Source: Chryseobacterium sp. CH21 | GTDB taxonomy: Bacteria > Bacteroidota > Bacteroidia > Flavobacteriales > Weeksellaceae | NCBI RefSeq assembly: GCF_004119445.1 | Contig: NZ_QICI01000105.1 | Span: 1 to 58,776 of the forward strand | Reading direction: 5' to 3' | Length of the DNA: 58,776 nt | Shown: positions 16,444 to 26,821 of the stretch, piece by piece | Numbering within the stretch: position 1 is the first letter of the stretch | Layout of the letters: each line of letters begins with the position of its first letter | The notes under the pieces: generated by a model | Told to the model about the DNA's origin: nothing | The model's input: the letters and a program-made list of their open reading frames with translations, nothing else | The model's database searches: none | Made by a program: the position numbers and the translations under genes

Positions 16444-18024
16444 TCAGGCAAATTCATTCTGTTTGATCAGATTTTCAATACAGTATTCTGCAATGGCTGT
16501 AATGGTTACAAACGGATTTACCCCAATGGTTCCAGGAATTAACGATCCATCCAGGACATACAGATTTTCATGATCTTTTAGCTTTCCATATTCGTTGGTA
16601 GCTTCTCCTAAAACGCATCCACCAAGTGGATGATAACAAATATCTGCCCCAAAACCATTATCGAAAAGAAGATGACTTCTGGTACCACCATTAGCTTTAT
16701 TCATTTTCCGGATAAAATATTGGGCATTTTCTTTCATTTTCATAGTATTGCTTTCGTCCCAATTCAGCATCAGAGATTGGCTGGTTTTATTGTAAGTAAC
16801 TTCTCCTTTTTTATCAACTCTATTGATTAGTAAATACAAAGCGGTAGCGACATCCATACCCATAGGTAGTGGTGCAATTTCTGTGAAAAATGGATGTTCC
16901 GGATCATCCCAGTTATCAATTCCTCCCACAGGAATCGTAGATTGCTTAGCTCCTGTACCACCAGACAAAGGCTTAACCCAGTTTCTTCCGGTCATGAAAT
17001 TACCATTGTTCCCCCAATTTTTTCCGATATTTTCATGTATAGGGAAATTATTCTGAGCATTAGATTGCAGCAGAAGCTGTAAAGTGCCCATTGTTCCTGC
17101 AGAAAGAATCAGTTTTTTACAGGTGAAAACTTTGTCGGCAACCAAAATTCCGGAAGTATCAATCTGCTGAACATTTAAAGTATAGCTTTTATCATCATTC
17201 AGCTGAATGGACTGGACACAATGAAGGTCAAGGATTTCTAAATTTCCGGTTTCCATTGCTTTTTTGAGATATGTTTTATCCAAACTATTTTTCCCGTGAT
17301 TATTTCCATAGATCACTTCTGTATTAAGGGCAGAGCGTGGAACTTCATTGCGGAATTCTTTTTCCATGTATTTAAAATCATACACATTCGGAACTCTCAT
17401 CGTTTTAAAACCAGCTTTGTGAGCTTCTTCTTCACCTACCCGTGTGAACTTATAATAAGGACAGTCTTTCAGAAACTGTTCATCAATAACATTTACTTTA
17501 AGCTCTTCCCGAACCAGAGGAAAGTAATGACTGTAAAACTTTTCTGCATCAAGATTGGGGAAAACTTCTTTAAAATAGCTTTCCTTTGGAGTAACGGCCA
17601 TCCCGCCATTTACCAGAGAACCTCCGCCAACCCCTCTTCCTACCCAGATATTGATATGCTCAAACTTCAGACGGTCCAATATTCCGGTAAAAGGAGTCAG
17701 AGAAAAAATATTCATAAAAGGAGCAATGCTTTTCTTTTTCAGCCAAGCAGAACTTTTCCCGGGTTTCAACAGATTGGAATAGGGAATTCCTGACTTTTCC
17801 CAGTTAAGACCCATCTCAAGTAATAGCACTTTTTTTCCGGCTTCACAAAGACGCAGGGCAGATACAGCGCCACCGTATCCGCTGCCAATAATGATAATCG
17901 GGACATTAAAGTTTTCTTTTACATTGCTGTTTTTTCTTTCTGCAGCATGGAACAATCCGGATTGAAGAAAATAGAAACCGGATATTGCCAATGCACTGGT
18001 TTTAATGAAATTTTTTCTGTCCAT
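16444..18024 (-). CDS. GMC-type oxidoreductase, cholesterol-oxidase-like
   Basis: 526 aa. The N terminus MDRKNFIKTSALAISGFYFL resembles a secretion or Tat-like signal, but with a single Arg. The FAD motif GSGYGGAVSALRLC starts at residue 47. The block GRGVGGGSLVNGGMAVTPKE is typical of class I cholesterol oxidases. The C-terminal pair His465 (YHPLGG) and Asn503 (VNPFVTITAIAE) occupies the catalytic positions of GMC enzymes. It should oxidise a sterol or other bulky alcohol with O2, outside the cytoplasm. The true substrate cannot be told from sequence; bacterial hopanoid-like or host sterols are options. Confidence 0.8.
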   Translation of the reverse strand: MDRKNFIKTSALAISGFYFLQSGLFHAAERKNSNVKENFNVPIIIIGSGYGGAVSALRLCEAGKKVLLLEMGLNWEKSGIPYSNLLKPGKSSAWLKKKSIAPFMNIFSLTPFTGILDRLKFEHINIWVGRGVGGGSLVNGGMAVTPKESYFKEVFPNLDAEKFYSHYFPLVREELKVNVIDEQFLKDCPYYKFTRVGEEEAHKAGFKTMRVPNVYDFKYMEKEFRNEVPRSALNTEVIYGNNHGKNSLDKTYLKKAMETGNLEILDLHCVQSIQLNDDKSYTLNVQQIDTSGILVADKVFTCKKLILSAGTMGTLQLLLQSNAQNNFPIHENIGKNWGNNGNFMTGRNWVKPLSGGTGAKQSTIPVGGIDNWDDPEHPFFTEIAPLPMGMDVATALYLLINRVDKKGEVTYNKTSQSLMLNWDESNTMKMKENAQYFIRKMNKANGGTRSHLLFDNGFGADICYHPLGGCVLGEATNEYGKLKDHENLYVLDGSLIPGTIGVNPFVTITAIAEYCIENLIKQNEFA

Positions 18025-18154
18025 GACCTTTGATTTTCAAAAAGTATGCTAAATCTATGGGTGTTTATTTTATTTATTACAGATTATATTTTTTATTACA
18101 ATTTTAACTTTTGTTGTTTCTAAAATTCATAGTTTTACTTATAATTTTAAACTC

Positions 18155-18772
18155 ATGAAAAAATATATATTCCTCTTTTTACTCTTACCACTATGGTTTT
18201 TTTCACAAAAAAAGATGTCAAAGGAAGAAAAAGAGGTACAGAAATTTCAGAAAGAACTGAATGCTGAATATCTCAATCCAAAGGAAACTCCATTAAGAGG
18301 AGATAATTTTAAAAACTTTAAACAACATCCTTTCTTTCCTTTTGATGCTAAATATAGAGTAACCGCAAAGTTTGTTAAATCAAAAGACACCCAGCCTTTT
18401 GAACTTCCTACCTCTTCAGGGAAGACAAAAACTTATCAGGAATATGGAAAAGCAACCTTCACACTGGACGGAAAACCTTATACCGTTACTTTATACCAGA
18501 GTCTGGATTTGATCAAGCAGGAAAAATACAAAGACTATCTGTTCCTTCCATTCCGTGATGCTACCAATGAAAAGGAAACGTATGGAGGAGGAAAGTACAT
18601 GGATCTTAAAATTCCGAAAGGAAATACCATTGTGCTTGATTTTAATCAATCCTATCATCCTTTCTGTGCTTATAATGCTTATGATTACAATTGCCCTGTT
18701 GTTCCTGAAGAAAATAAGCTTCCAGTGGAAATCCGTGCTGGGGTAATGTATGAAGATATTTACCATCACTAA
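18155..18772 (+). CDS. DUF1684 family secreted protein
   Basis: 205 aa with a signal peptide (MKKYIFLFLLLPLWFFS). The body matches the DUF1684 pattern: HPFFPFDAKYRVTAKF, YGKATFTLDGKPYTVTLYQS, YLFLPFRDATNEKETYGGGKYMDL and VLDFNQSYHPFCAYNAYDYNCPVVPEEN. The conserved N.AYNP-like stretch is here CAYNAYDYNCP. It should be exported to the periplasm. The biochemical role of the family is unknown to me. The next gene starts 4 nt after the stop, so the two form an operon. Confidence 0.85.
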   Translation: MKKYIFLFLLLPLWFFSQKKMSKEEKEVQKFQKELNAEYLNPKETPLRGDNFKNFKQHPFFPFDAKYRVTAKFVKSKDTQPFELPTSSGKTKTYQEYGKATFTLDGKPYTVTLYQSLDLIKQEKYKDYLFLPFRDATNEKETYGGGKYMDLKIPKGNTIVLDFNQSYHPFCAYNAYDYNCPVVPEENKLPVEIRAGVMYEDIYHH

Positions 18773-18776
18773 TACT

Positions 18777-19250
18777 ATGATCCATTTAGAATTCTTTAAA
18801 CAGGAGCATCTTTCCGGGGTAAGTTATGCTTTGGATGAACATCAGATGAGATTTACTGCAACGGCCCAACAGGCTTTGCAGAGTATCAGCGAACGGGATG
18901 ATGATGACGCATTTCCGGTGACCATATTTGAAAATGGTACACCAGTTGGTTTTTTTGTGCTTGATTTTGGAAAAGATAAATTAGAGCTTACAGATAATGA
19001 GAATTCAGTTTTAGTACGTTCTCTATCTGTGAACCCTCAGATGCAGGGTAAAGGAATTGGAAAAGCGGCTATGCTGAGAGTTGGTGATTTTGTCAAAGAT
19101 CAATTTAGAACCTGCAATGAAATTGTCCTTGCAGTCAACCAGAAAAATGATTCTGCATATCATATTTATCTTCAGGCAGGATATATTTACGATGGCAAAA
19201 CCAGAATCGGAAGAAGCGGACCTCAATATCTGATGTACAAAAAACTTTAA
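18777..19250 (+). CDS. GNAT family N-acetyltransferase
   Basis: 157 aa from the ATG at 18777 (MIHLEFFKQEHLSGVSYALD). The frame extends 9 codons upstream, but those overlap the DUF1684 gene. The acetyl-CoA loop is SVNPQMQGKGIGKAAM (Q/RxxGxG type), then ALAVNQKNDSAYHIYLQAGY, the usual motif B. The acceptor is unknown. Co-transcribed with DUF1684 (4-nt gap). Confidence 0.88.
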   Translation: MIHLEFFKQEHLSGVSYALDEHQMRFTATAQQALQSISERDDDDAFPVTIFENGTPVGFFVLDFGKDKLELTDNENSVLVRSLSVNPQMQGKGIGKAAMLRVGDFVKDQFRTCNEIVLAVNQKNDSAYHIYLQAGYIYDGKTRIGRSGPQYLMYKKL

Positions 19251-19294
19251 TAAACTTTAAGAGTTATAATTTTTTATCTGCTGATATCTTTCCA

Positions 19295-19302
19295 TAAATT
19301 TG
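19295..19302 (+). promoter_or_regulatory. Promoter -7 box of the SDR gene
   Basis: TAAATTTG is a perfect match 21 nt before the ATG at 19324. The upstream TTG start at 19300 overlaps it and is rejected. Confidence 0.65.
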
Positions 19303-19323
19303 AGTAACAACAAATTACAAAAG

Positions 19324-20133
19324 ATGGAAATATCACTTCAAAATCAGGTAGCCGTAGTCACAGGAGCTTCCAGCGGAATCGGCTCCGGAATTGCAAAATC
19401 ATTAGCATCAGCGGGAGCAACAGTCATTGTTAATCATTCTTCCGAAAGATCTGCAGAAGAAGCTAAAGCTGTTTTGAAAGAAATTATGGATGCCGGAGGA
19501 AAAGGAATGACTTATCAGTGTGATGTCTCCAAAGAGGATCAGGTAGTCAAAATGTTTCAGGATGTAGTGGCTGAATATCAAACCATAGATATCCTGATTA
19601 ATAATGCAGGGATTCAAAAAGATGCAAAGTTTACCGAAATGACTATGGATCAGTGGAACGCTGTTATAGGTGTGAATCTTACCGGGCAGTTTCTATGTGC
19701 CAGAGAAGCCATTAAAGAATTTTTGCGGCGAGGGATAGATCCCTCACGTTCCGTTGCCTGTGGGAAAATCATTCATATCAGTTCAGTACACGAAATTATT
19801 CCATGGGCGGGACATGCTAATTACGCTTCTAGTAAAGGCGCAATAAGAATGTTGATGCAAACCTTGGCCCAGGAATATGGTGCCGCTAAAATCCGTGTGA
19901 ATTCAATTTGTCCGGGAGCCATCCAGACTCCTATTAATCAGAATGCTTGGAGTACTCCGGAAGCGCTCAATTCTCTTCTTACCCTTATTCCTTATAACAG
20001 AATCGGACAGCCGAAGGATATCGGAAATTTAGCCGCTTTCCTTGCCAGTGACCTTGCAGATTATATCACGGGAACCAGTATTTTCGTTGATGGCGGAATG
20101 ACTACATTTGAGAGCTTTTCTACAGGAGGATAA
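19324..20133 (+). CDS. Short-chain dehydrogenase, glucose 1-dehydrogenase-like
   Basis: 269 aa from MEISLQNQVAVVTGASSGIG. Classical SDR features: TGxxxGIG at 13-20, NNAG at 93-96, Ser153/154, Tyr167 and Lys171 (YASSK), and the C-terminal DGGMT. An insertion around residues 136-147 (RGIDPSRSVACG) is typical of the glucose 1-dehydrogenase-like branch. It should use NAD(P)+ to oxidise glucose or a related sugar. It stands 104 nt before a GH63 glucosidase gene in the same direction, so the pair may release and oxidise glucose, but this is inference. Confidence 0.85.
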   Translation: MEISLQNQVAVVTGASSGIGSGIAKSLASAGATVIVNHSSERSAEEAKAVLKEIMDAGGKGMTYQCDVSKEDQVVKMFQDVVAEYQTIDILINNAGIQKDAKFTEMTMDQWNAVIGVNLTGQFLCAREAIKEFLRRGIDPSRSVACGKIIHISSVHEIIPWAGHANYASSKGAIRMLMQTLAQEYGAAKIRVNSICPGAIQTPINQNAWSTPEALNSLLTLIPYNRIGQPKDIGNLAAFLASDLADYITGTSIFVDGGMTTFESFSTGG

Positions 20134-20237
20134 TGTAGTTCAAGGTTTAAAGTTTAAAGTTTTAGATTTTCTTCATCACTTTAAACAGCATCAAATATTA
20201 CTTATTGCTCATTATTCATTACTCATAATTATCGCTT

Positions 20238-22907
20238 ATGTCAGAAAAACAGAGAATTTCGGATGTTTCATGGAAAAAATGGGGTCCTTATGTAAGTAAT
20301 CGTGAATGGGGACTTGTCCGGGAAGACTACAGTGGAAACGGAGACGCCTGGAATTATACCAATCATGATACAGCAGAAGCCAAAACATACCGTTGGGGCG
20401 AAGAAGGAATATGCGGAATCTGCGATGATCTTCAGAAGCTTATATTCTCGGTAGGATTTTGGAATAAAAAAGATAAAATGGTGAAAGAGCGGTTCTTTGG
20501 ATTGACCAATGGGCAGGGAAATCATGGGGAAGATGTAAAGGAGTATTTCTATTATCTGGATTCTACCCCTACGCACTCCTATATGAAAATGCTGTATAAG
20601 TATCCTCAAAATGCTTTCCCCTACGAAGATCTTATCAAAACAAATGCTGCAAGGAGTAAAGAAGAAACCGAATATGAGCTGATTGATACTGGAATTTTCG
20701 ATCACAATGAATATTTTGACATCTTTATCGAATATGCAAAAGAAAGCCAGAATGATATTCTTGTGAGATTAACGATTGTGAATAAATCTGAAAAAGAAGC
20801 TCCTCTTTTACTATTGCCCACGGTGTGGTTCAGGAATACCTGGAACTGGGGATATGATGACTATAAGCCACAATTACATGCTGAAGATGCCGATCATATT
20901 CATGTGAATCATCAGGATGTTGAGATTAAAAATGTATATGCAAAACAATCTTTAAAGACGCTGTTTTGTAACAATGAAACCAATAATGAAAGGCTCTACC
21001 AGTCTTCCAATGAATCAAAATACTGTAAAGACGGAATCAATAATTTTGTGATGACAGGAAATTCCCAATCTGTCAATCCACAGAATATCGGAACCAAAGC
21101 TTCTTTCTTCATTGATGAAGATTTTAAGCCTGGCGAATCCAAAACATTTGAATTCAGACTTTCAGATAAAGATGTAAGAGAACCATTTAAAGACTTTGAG
21201 ATTCTTTTTGAACAAAGACAGAAAGAAGCAGATGAGTTTTATGCCGAGATCCAGAAAGGAATTTCTTCGGAAGATGAAAAGCTGGTTCAGAGGCAGGCTT
21301 TTGCCGGAATGTTGTGGAATAAAATGTTTTACCATTATAATGTAGAAAAATGGCTGAAAGGAGATCCTTCTGAGATGCCTCCGCCAAAGTCCCGGGAAAC
21401 AATCAGAAACTACGAATGGAAGCATCTTAATAACGAACATATTATTTCCATGCCGGATAAATGGGAATACCCCTGGTATGCAACATGGGATCTGGCATTT
21501 CATACCATAAGCTTCTCATTGATAGATTCTGATTTTGCAAAACATCAGTTAAAACTCTTTTTGTTCGAATGGTACATGCATCCCAACGGACAGCTTCCCG
21601 CATACGAATGGAACTTGAGTGATGTAAATCCTCCTGTACATGCATGGGCTGTTTTCAGGGTGTTTAAAATTGATGAATATTTAAAAGACAAACCCGACAT
21701 TGAGTTTTTGGAAAGTGCTTTCCAGAAGCTATTGATGAATTTTACATGGTGGGTTAATAAAAAAGACCATAATGGGAATAATATCTTTGAAGGTGGTTTT
21801 TTAGGGCTTGATAATATTGGTGTTTTTGACCGGAATTCTGTTTTACCGAACGGAGAACAGCTGGAACAGTCAGATGGAACAAGCTGGATGGCCATGTTTG
21901 CTCTGAATATGATGAGAATTGCTCTGGAGCTGGCTCTTTACAATAAAGTGTATGAAGAAATGGCTATGAAGTTTTTTGAACATTTTCTGTCGATTGCCCA
22001 TTCACTGGATAATATGGGGGATGAAAATTTCAGTCTTTGGGATGAACAGGATGAGTTTTTCTATGATGCAATAGCTTCCAGTGACGGAAGTCATATGTAT
22101 TTGAAGTTAAGAACCATTGTAGGACTGATTCCGATGTTTGCCGTTGAGGTTATTGATGATGAAATGATTGAAAATCTTCCTAATTTTAAGAAAAGAATGA
22201 AATGGGTGCTGGATAATAAACCGGAGCTCGCTTCTCTGGTTTCAAGATGGGAAGTGAAAGGTCAGGACTCCAAACACCTTTTGTCTTTGCTTCGGGGACA
22301 TCGCCTGAAAAGACTGCTAAACCGAATGCTGAACCCAGATGAATTTCTAAGTGATTACGGAGTAAGAGCTTTATCCAAAGAATATGAAAATAATCCCTAC
22401 ACGTTAACGTTGAATGATACGAATTACAGCGTTAAATATACACCTGCGGAAAGTGACAGCGGACTTTTCGGTGGAAATAGCAATTGGCGCGGTCCTATAT
22501 GGTTTCCGATTAATTTCCTGATCATTGATAGTCTGCAGCGATTTTTCTTCTATTACAGCCCTGATTTTTTAGTAGAATATCCTACGGGGAGCGGTAATTA
22601 TTCGAACCTGGATCAGATTGCAGATGCTTTAAACAAAAGACTTGCAAAAATATTTTTAAAGGATGAAAATGGTAAACGCCCGGTTCATGGGCAGTATGAA
22701 AGATTTCAGACCGATCCGGATTTTAAAGATCATATCCTTTTCTATGAATATTTTCATGGAGATAATGGTCGTGGAGTAGGAGCATCCCACCAGACAGGAT
22801 GGACGGGGCTTATTGCCAAGATCCTCCAGCCACGGTTCTCCAAAAAAGAAATTGCAGAGTCAGAAACTGAAATGCCGGATAATGTTGAAAAAACAAAAGA
22901 GAAGTAA
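20238..22907 (+). CDS. GH63-like glucosidase
   Basis: 889 aa with no signal peptide, so cytoplasmic. The N-terminal half has WGPYVSNREWGLVREDYS, WGEEGICGICDD and ERFFGLTNGQGNHGEDVKEY. The (alpha/alpha)6 barrel half contains WYATWDLAFHTISFSLID, NGQLPAYEWNLSDVNPPVHAWA, GGFLGLDNIGVFDR, EQSDGTSWMAMFALNMMRIALELA, NWRGPIWFPINFLII and HQTGWTGLIAKIL. These match large GH63-type proteins related to mannosyl-oligosaccharide glucosidase and mannosylglycerate hydrolase. The substrate cannot be fixed; a glucosylated glycan or compatible solute is likely. The upstream SDR may use the released sugar. Confidence 0.85.
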   Translation: MSEKQRISDVSWKKWGPYVSNREWGLVREDYSGNGDAWNYTNHDTAEAKTYRWGEEGICGICDDLQKLIFSVGFWNKKDKMVKERFFGLTNGQGNHGEDVKEYFYYLDSTPTHSYMKMLYKYPQNAFPYEDLIKTNAARSKEETEYELIDTGIFDHNEYFDIFIEYAKESQNDILVRLTIVNKSEKEAPLLLLPTVWFRNTWNWGYDDYKPQLHAEDADHIHVNHQDVEIKNVYAKQSLKTLFCNNETNNERLYQSSNESKYCKDGINNFVMTGNSQSVNPQNIGTKASFFIDEDFKPGESKTFEFRLSDKDVREPFKDFEILFEQRQKEADEFYAEIQKGISSEDEKLVQRQAFAGMLWNKMFYHYNVEKWLKGDPSEMPPPKSRETIRNYEWKHLNNEHIISMPDKWEYPWYATWDLAFHTISFSLIDSDFAKHQLKLFLFEWYMHPNGQLPAYEWNLSDVNPPVHAWAVFRVFKIDEYLKDKPDIEFLESAFQKLLMNFTWWVNKKDHNGNNIFEGGFLGLDNIGVFDRNSVLPNGEQLEQSDGTSWMAMFALNMMRIALELALYNKVYEEMAMKFFEHFLSIAHSLDNMGDENFSLWDEQDEFFYDAIASSDGSHMYLKLRTIVGLIPMFAVEVIDDEMIENLPNFKKRMKWVLDNKPELASLVSRWEVKGQDSKHLLSLLRGHRLKRLLNRMLNPDEFLSDYGVRALSKEYENNPYTLTLNDTNYSVKYTPAESDSGLFGGNSNWRGPIWFPINFLIIDSLQRFFFYYSPDFLVEYPTGSGNYSNLDQIADALNKRLAKIFLKDENGKRPVHGQYERFQTDPDFKDHILFYEYFHGDNGRGVGASHQTGWTGLIAKILQPRFSKKEIAESETEMPDNVEKTKEK

Positions 22908-22921
22908 AAAACAAATTTATT

Positions 22922-23608
22922 TTATTCAAATATCTGCTGAATAATCTCTAAAGATGTAGGAGTTTTGAAATCCGTAATATGATAATGATAATACACCAAA
23001 AGACTATCGAGGAAATCCTTCCGTAAGGAAGAATGGATCTTTGTCGCATAAAAATCTTCCGCACAAAGCGCTTCTTTCCACAGTGTAGAAATTTCTTCAT
23101 TGAACAGCTGATGGCTGATTTCAAGGGAGAAAGTTCCGGTTTCCGGATCTAAAAATTTGCCTTCACTCAATAATGGGGCAACACCCTGAATTTTTAAGAA
23201 AGCCAGTAAAAACAGAAGGTGAGCCTGATAATTTTTGTTGGTCAGCTCATTGATAAAATGATCAATGCCGGAATAAATCGGGATATTTTTATTTTCATAC
23301 TTCAGGATATGACTCAAAAAGTCTGAAATAAAGAAAATAACAGTATTGACTTTTATATCGGTATAAATGTCATTATTCTTTACCAGTTCAAATTTTGAAA
23401 CAGTTGCTATACCATTACCCCGTGATGGATTTACAGAAAAATTAAGCTGGCTCAGAGGTTGCAGCAGGGCTTTCTTTTTATTCTTTTTAGCATAGATTCC
23501 TTTCAGAAAATAGCTTTGAAAACCCTCTTCTTCTGTAAAACAATGCAATACAGCATCATTTTCTCCATATTTGATAAATGAAAGTAAAAAACCGTTTTGT
23601 GAATTCAT
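22922..23608 (-). CDS. recO: DNA repair protein RecO
   Basis: 228 aa. The N-terminal OB-fold begins NSQNGFLLSFIKYGENDAVLHCFTEEEG, with SYFLKGIYAKKNKKKALLQPLSQLNFSV, the standard RecO start. The C-terminal helical domain carries FSLEISHQLFNEEISTLW. No CxxC zinc cluster is visible. RecO loads RecA onto SSB-coated single strands with RecR. It starts 3 nt after the porZ stop and so ends an unusual operon of nucleotidase, secretion and repair genes. Confidence 0.9.
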   Translation of the reverse strand: MNSQNGFLLSFIKYGENDAVLHCFTEEEGFQSYFLKGIYAKKNKKKALLQPLSQLNFSVNPSRGNGIATVSKFELVKNNDIYTDIKVNTVIFFISDFLSHILKYENKNIPIYSGIDHFINELTNKNYQAHLLFLLAFLKIQGVAPLLSEGKFLDPETGTFSLEISHQLFNEEISTLWKEALCAEDFYATKIHSSLRKDFLDSLLVYYHYHITDFKTPTSLEIIQQIFE

Positions 23609-23611
23609 TAA

Positions 23612-25869
23612 TTAATTGACTACTCCTATTTTGGCTGTAGCTTTGTCAGATCCGTCTTCATTGGTCATCAGAACAAAATAAATTCCTGATGCTACTCTTG
23701 TTCCTTTTTGATTATTAAGATCCCATTCATAATAACCTCCTCGTGCTACAGCAGAGTGAACTACATTTCCTGCAGCGTCTACAATTCTTATATTGGTTTT
23801 TTCTGCAAGACCTTTAATGGTTACTTTTCCTTTGAAATTGGAATAAACAACAGGGTTTGGATATACCATAACATCCCCAAAATTGGAAGTTACATCTGCA
23901 ACATCCCCTTGATAGGTTACAATGCCGTTATACGTTACAAAATAGACCTTACCTGTTTTCTTGTCAATTTTTATATCCGTGACACTGTTTGTCGGCAGCG
24001 GTGAGTTTTCTTTAGTAAAGTGTTTTATGGTTTTCTGACCATCAGAAGACAGATAATATACACCACCTCCATCAATAGATACCCACTTATGATCTCCTCC
24101 GTCTACAGCAATTTGAAGAATGGCTGATTCTCTGAAAAGTTCTTCTCCCAGACCATTCTGTTCTATTACAATAGGTTCCATTGCAGGGTGAGAGTTTTTG
24201 ATTTCAGACGAAGCACTAGGCATTACTCTTAAACCACTGTCTGTGCCAATCCATGCATCGCCGGATTTGTCAAATGCTACGGATAATACACCTCCTGAAC
24301 TTCCCGGAAGCCCATTATTTTCAGCAAGAATATAATCAGTGTCATCAGAAAGATTGGTTGCTCCTTTATAATCATATACCCAGAAGTTATTGGATCTCGG
24401 TAGGGGAGTCCATAGCATGTTTTCATGAAAAACTGTTTTCTGAATACCATCACTGGCAAGTACGATTTTTTGATGACAAAGTCATCAGCTGCTTTATCAT
24501 AGATTCCCATAGAAGGGTTTCCGTCATTAAATCCAAAAGATACAAAAAGATTACTCTGAGAATCTGTAGCAAAACCTACAGGACGTCTGTAATAAGGCTG
24601 TGCTCCAAGATTATAATACTTTACCATTTCAAAATCCTTACTGGTAGCATTATACTTCATTTTGTAAACCCCATTCTCTCTCATTGTATAATTAGTAAAA
24701 AGAACTTCATTACCACTGAAAGGGCTTATAATTGCATCCAGTACATTAATGTCAGGTGAAGGATTATTAACAAAATAGGAAGGATAAATCCATTCTGTTC
24801 CGTTGAAATAATAGAAGCCTGGTTTCTTAGGATTAATAGCCGGTTCATTATAGTTATTTGCCCTTGCTCCTGTAGAGACAAGCATCTGATTGTTATCAAA
24901 AAGATTGATATTATAAGCTATATTGAAATAAGGTCCCGATGGCTTATAAGTATTGTTACCTTCATCTTTTATCCCTGACAGTACAGTTCCACCCAAGATT
25001 TTTCCACCAGCAGTGAGTGCGGTATTGCATTCTTCACCAAGACTTACTGCATTCTGAGAAACCCCGTTTATTCCGTAGGTATAAACTCTGTTGTCTGTAA
25101 CAATAATATTATTGGATGTAATAACAACATCACGAATATTTTCGAAATTAGTAGGAAGCTGTATTGGAGTACCGTTATTGTAAGCATAGGCTACTGTAGC
25201 ATTGGAAAATACCAGTTCAGATTCTGAATCTATATGTTTAAAAGCTCCTGGAATCTCAGTGGTCCAGGTAGAATACACAGGGAAAGTGGTATTCATTTGA
25301 TGGCTTTTTAATCCTGTATTGGTTACAGAATATACTTTATTCCCGAATATGGTAGCTTCATTACTTGCCTGATACACTCCACCAGTAAGGAAAAATGCAG
25401 AATCTCCAAATTCTTTATTGGTCAGATTAAAGATGGAAAGTCCATATCCTACAGAAATTACAGCCTGATCTCCTGTGATGGAAATATGGTTGATCTTTTT
25501 ATTACCGTTATAGCCGGTAGCAATGGGGATATCAACAATGTACTTGATTTCCTGCGGAGTGATCACATCCATGGAGCCATTTTCATAACCGATAAGCCCA
25601 ATTTTAGTCTGTGGATTATAATCGAAAGCTGTAATTCCGATATTATGCAGACCATTAGCTTTGGACAACTTCGTAATTTCTCCTGTTGCAATTGTATAAT
25701 AGAATATTCCGTTTTCTGTGGCTGCAATGATTTTTCCATTGTCTTCTTTCATGGCGAAAACATTATTGTAGGAAAATAAATCCGACCATTTTTTTGATGA
25801 AATGACCTGAGCTTTTGTAAACTGCAGAGAGGCTAAAATACCAAGAGAAATTAGAGAGAGTTTTTTCAT
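23612..25869 (-). CDS. porZ: Type IX secretion protein PorZ (frame broken by one missing base)
   Basis: Signal peptide MKKLSLISLGILASLQFTKA. A long beta-propeller region follows, opening QVISSKKWSDLFSYNNVFAMKEDNGKIIAATENGIFYY, which is how PorZ proteins begin. The frame breaks at the T run 24466-24471; one more base gives KKIVLASDGIQKTVFHENMLWTPLPRSNNF and continuous reading. The rest has propeller repeats (AWIGTDSGLRVM, WVSIDGGGVYYLS) and a C-terminal type A sorting domain (VYPNPVVYSNFKGKVTI to KIGVVN). Restored length is about 752 aa. PorZ is a surface component of the T9SS attachment complex. It lies 1 nt from the upstream phosphoesterase and 3 nt from recO. Confidence 0.88.
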
Positions 25870-25870
25870 A

Positions 25871-26821
25871 TTATGCGGTTATGCTGCTGTCTATTGCCTG
25901 ATTGTTCCAGGAAATATGCTGTACGTTTTTGTTTATATCAAAATAAAAATCTATTCTACCTAAAAGAAGTCCTGCCCATCCAACCTGGTTCACCAGTACA
26001 TTTCTGCCCTGTCTGTTGGTATAGGATTGAGGTTCCGGTAGGAATGTATGGGTATGGCCACCTAAGATAATATCAATATTTTCTGTATTGGCGGCTAATA
26101 TTTTATCACTTATTTTATTCGGTTCATCTTTATAATCGTAACCGATATGGGAAAGACAGATCACAAGATCACATTTCTGATCTTTTTTCAGGAAATTTGA
26201 ATAGTGCTGTGCTACATCTATCGGATTGGAATAAACGGTTTCTCCATACTGTTTTTTACCTACAAGGCCATCCAGCTGAATTCCCACTCCGAAAATTCCT
26301 ACTTTGATTCCATTCTTATTGAATATCTTATACGGAGATGTTTTCCCGTCAAGAATAGTGTTTTTAAAATCATAATTGGAACAGATAAAAGGAAACTTCG
26401 CATTAGGAAGTACTTTTAAAAATCCATCAAGACCATTGTCGAAATCATGATTCCCCATGGTAGAGGCATCATATTTCATCATGGACATTAATTTGAATTC
26501 CAGTTCTCCTCCAAAGAAATTGAAATAAGGAGTTCCCTGGAAAATATCTCCAGAATCAAGAAGCAGTACATTGCTTTCCTGACTTCTGATTTGCTGAATT
26601 AAGCTAGCTCTTCGTGCAAAACCTCCCTGATTAGGATTTCTTGTATAGCTTGCATCGAAAGGTTCTATTCTGCTGTGTTGATCATTAGTATGAAGAATAG
26701 TGAGTTTATTCGCAGATTTTAAGTTGAGAATTTTTAATTCTTCCGCCATCATCATATTGGGAGCTAAAGCCATTGCTAAAGATCCGCCGCCTATTGCTTT
26801 TAAAAAACTTTTTCTATCCAT
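25871..26821 (-). CDS. Metallophosphoesterase, catalytic half of a split 5'-nucleotidase
   Basis: 316 aa with a Tat-like start (MDRKSFLKAIGGGSLAMALAP). Metal-binding motifs are clear: ILHTNDQHSRIEPF, LLDSGDIFQGTPYFNFFGGE, TMGNHDFDNGLDGF, LVICLSHIGYDY and ILGGHTHTFLPEP. This is the N-terminal calcineurin-like domain of UshA-type enzymes. It lacks the substrate-binding C-terminal domain, which is encoded by the gene just upstream in the operon (1-nt TAATG overlap). The pair should hydrolyse nucleotides in the periplasm. Confidence 0.88.
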   Translation of the reverse strand: MDRKSFLKAIGGGSLAMALAPNMMMAEELKILNLKSANKLTILHTNDQHSRIEPFDASYTRNPNQGGFARRASLIQQIRSQESNVLLLDSGDIFQGTPYFNFFGGELEFKLMSMMKYDASTMGNHDFDNGLDGFLKVLPNAKFPFICSNYDFKNTILDGKTSPYKIFNKNGIKVGIFGVGIQLDGLVGKKQYGETVYSNPIDVAQHYSNFLKKDQKCDLVICLSHIGYDYKDEPNKISDKILAANTENIDIILGGHTHTFLPEPQSYTNRQGRNVLVNQVGWAGLLLGRIDFYFDINKNVQHISWNNQAIDSSITA

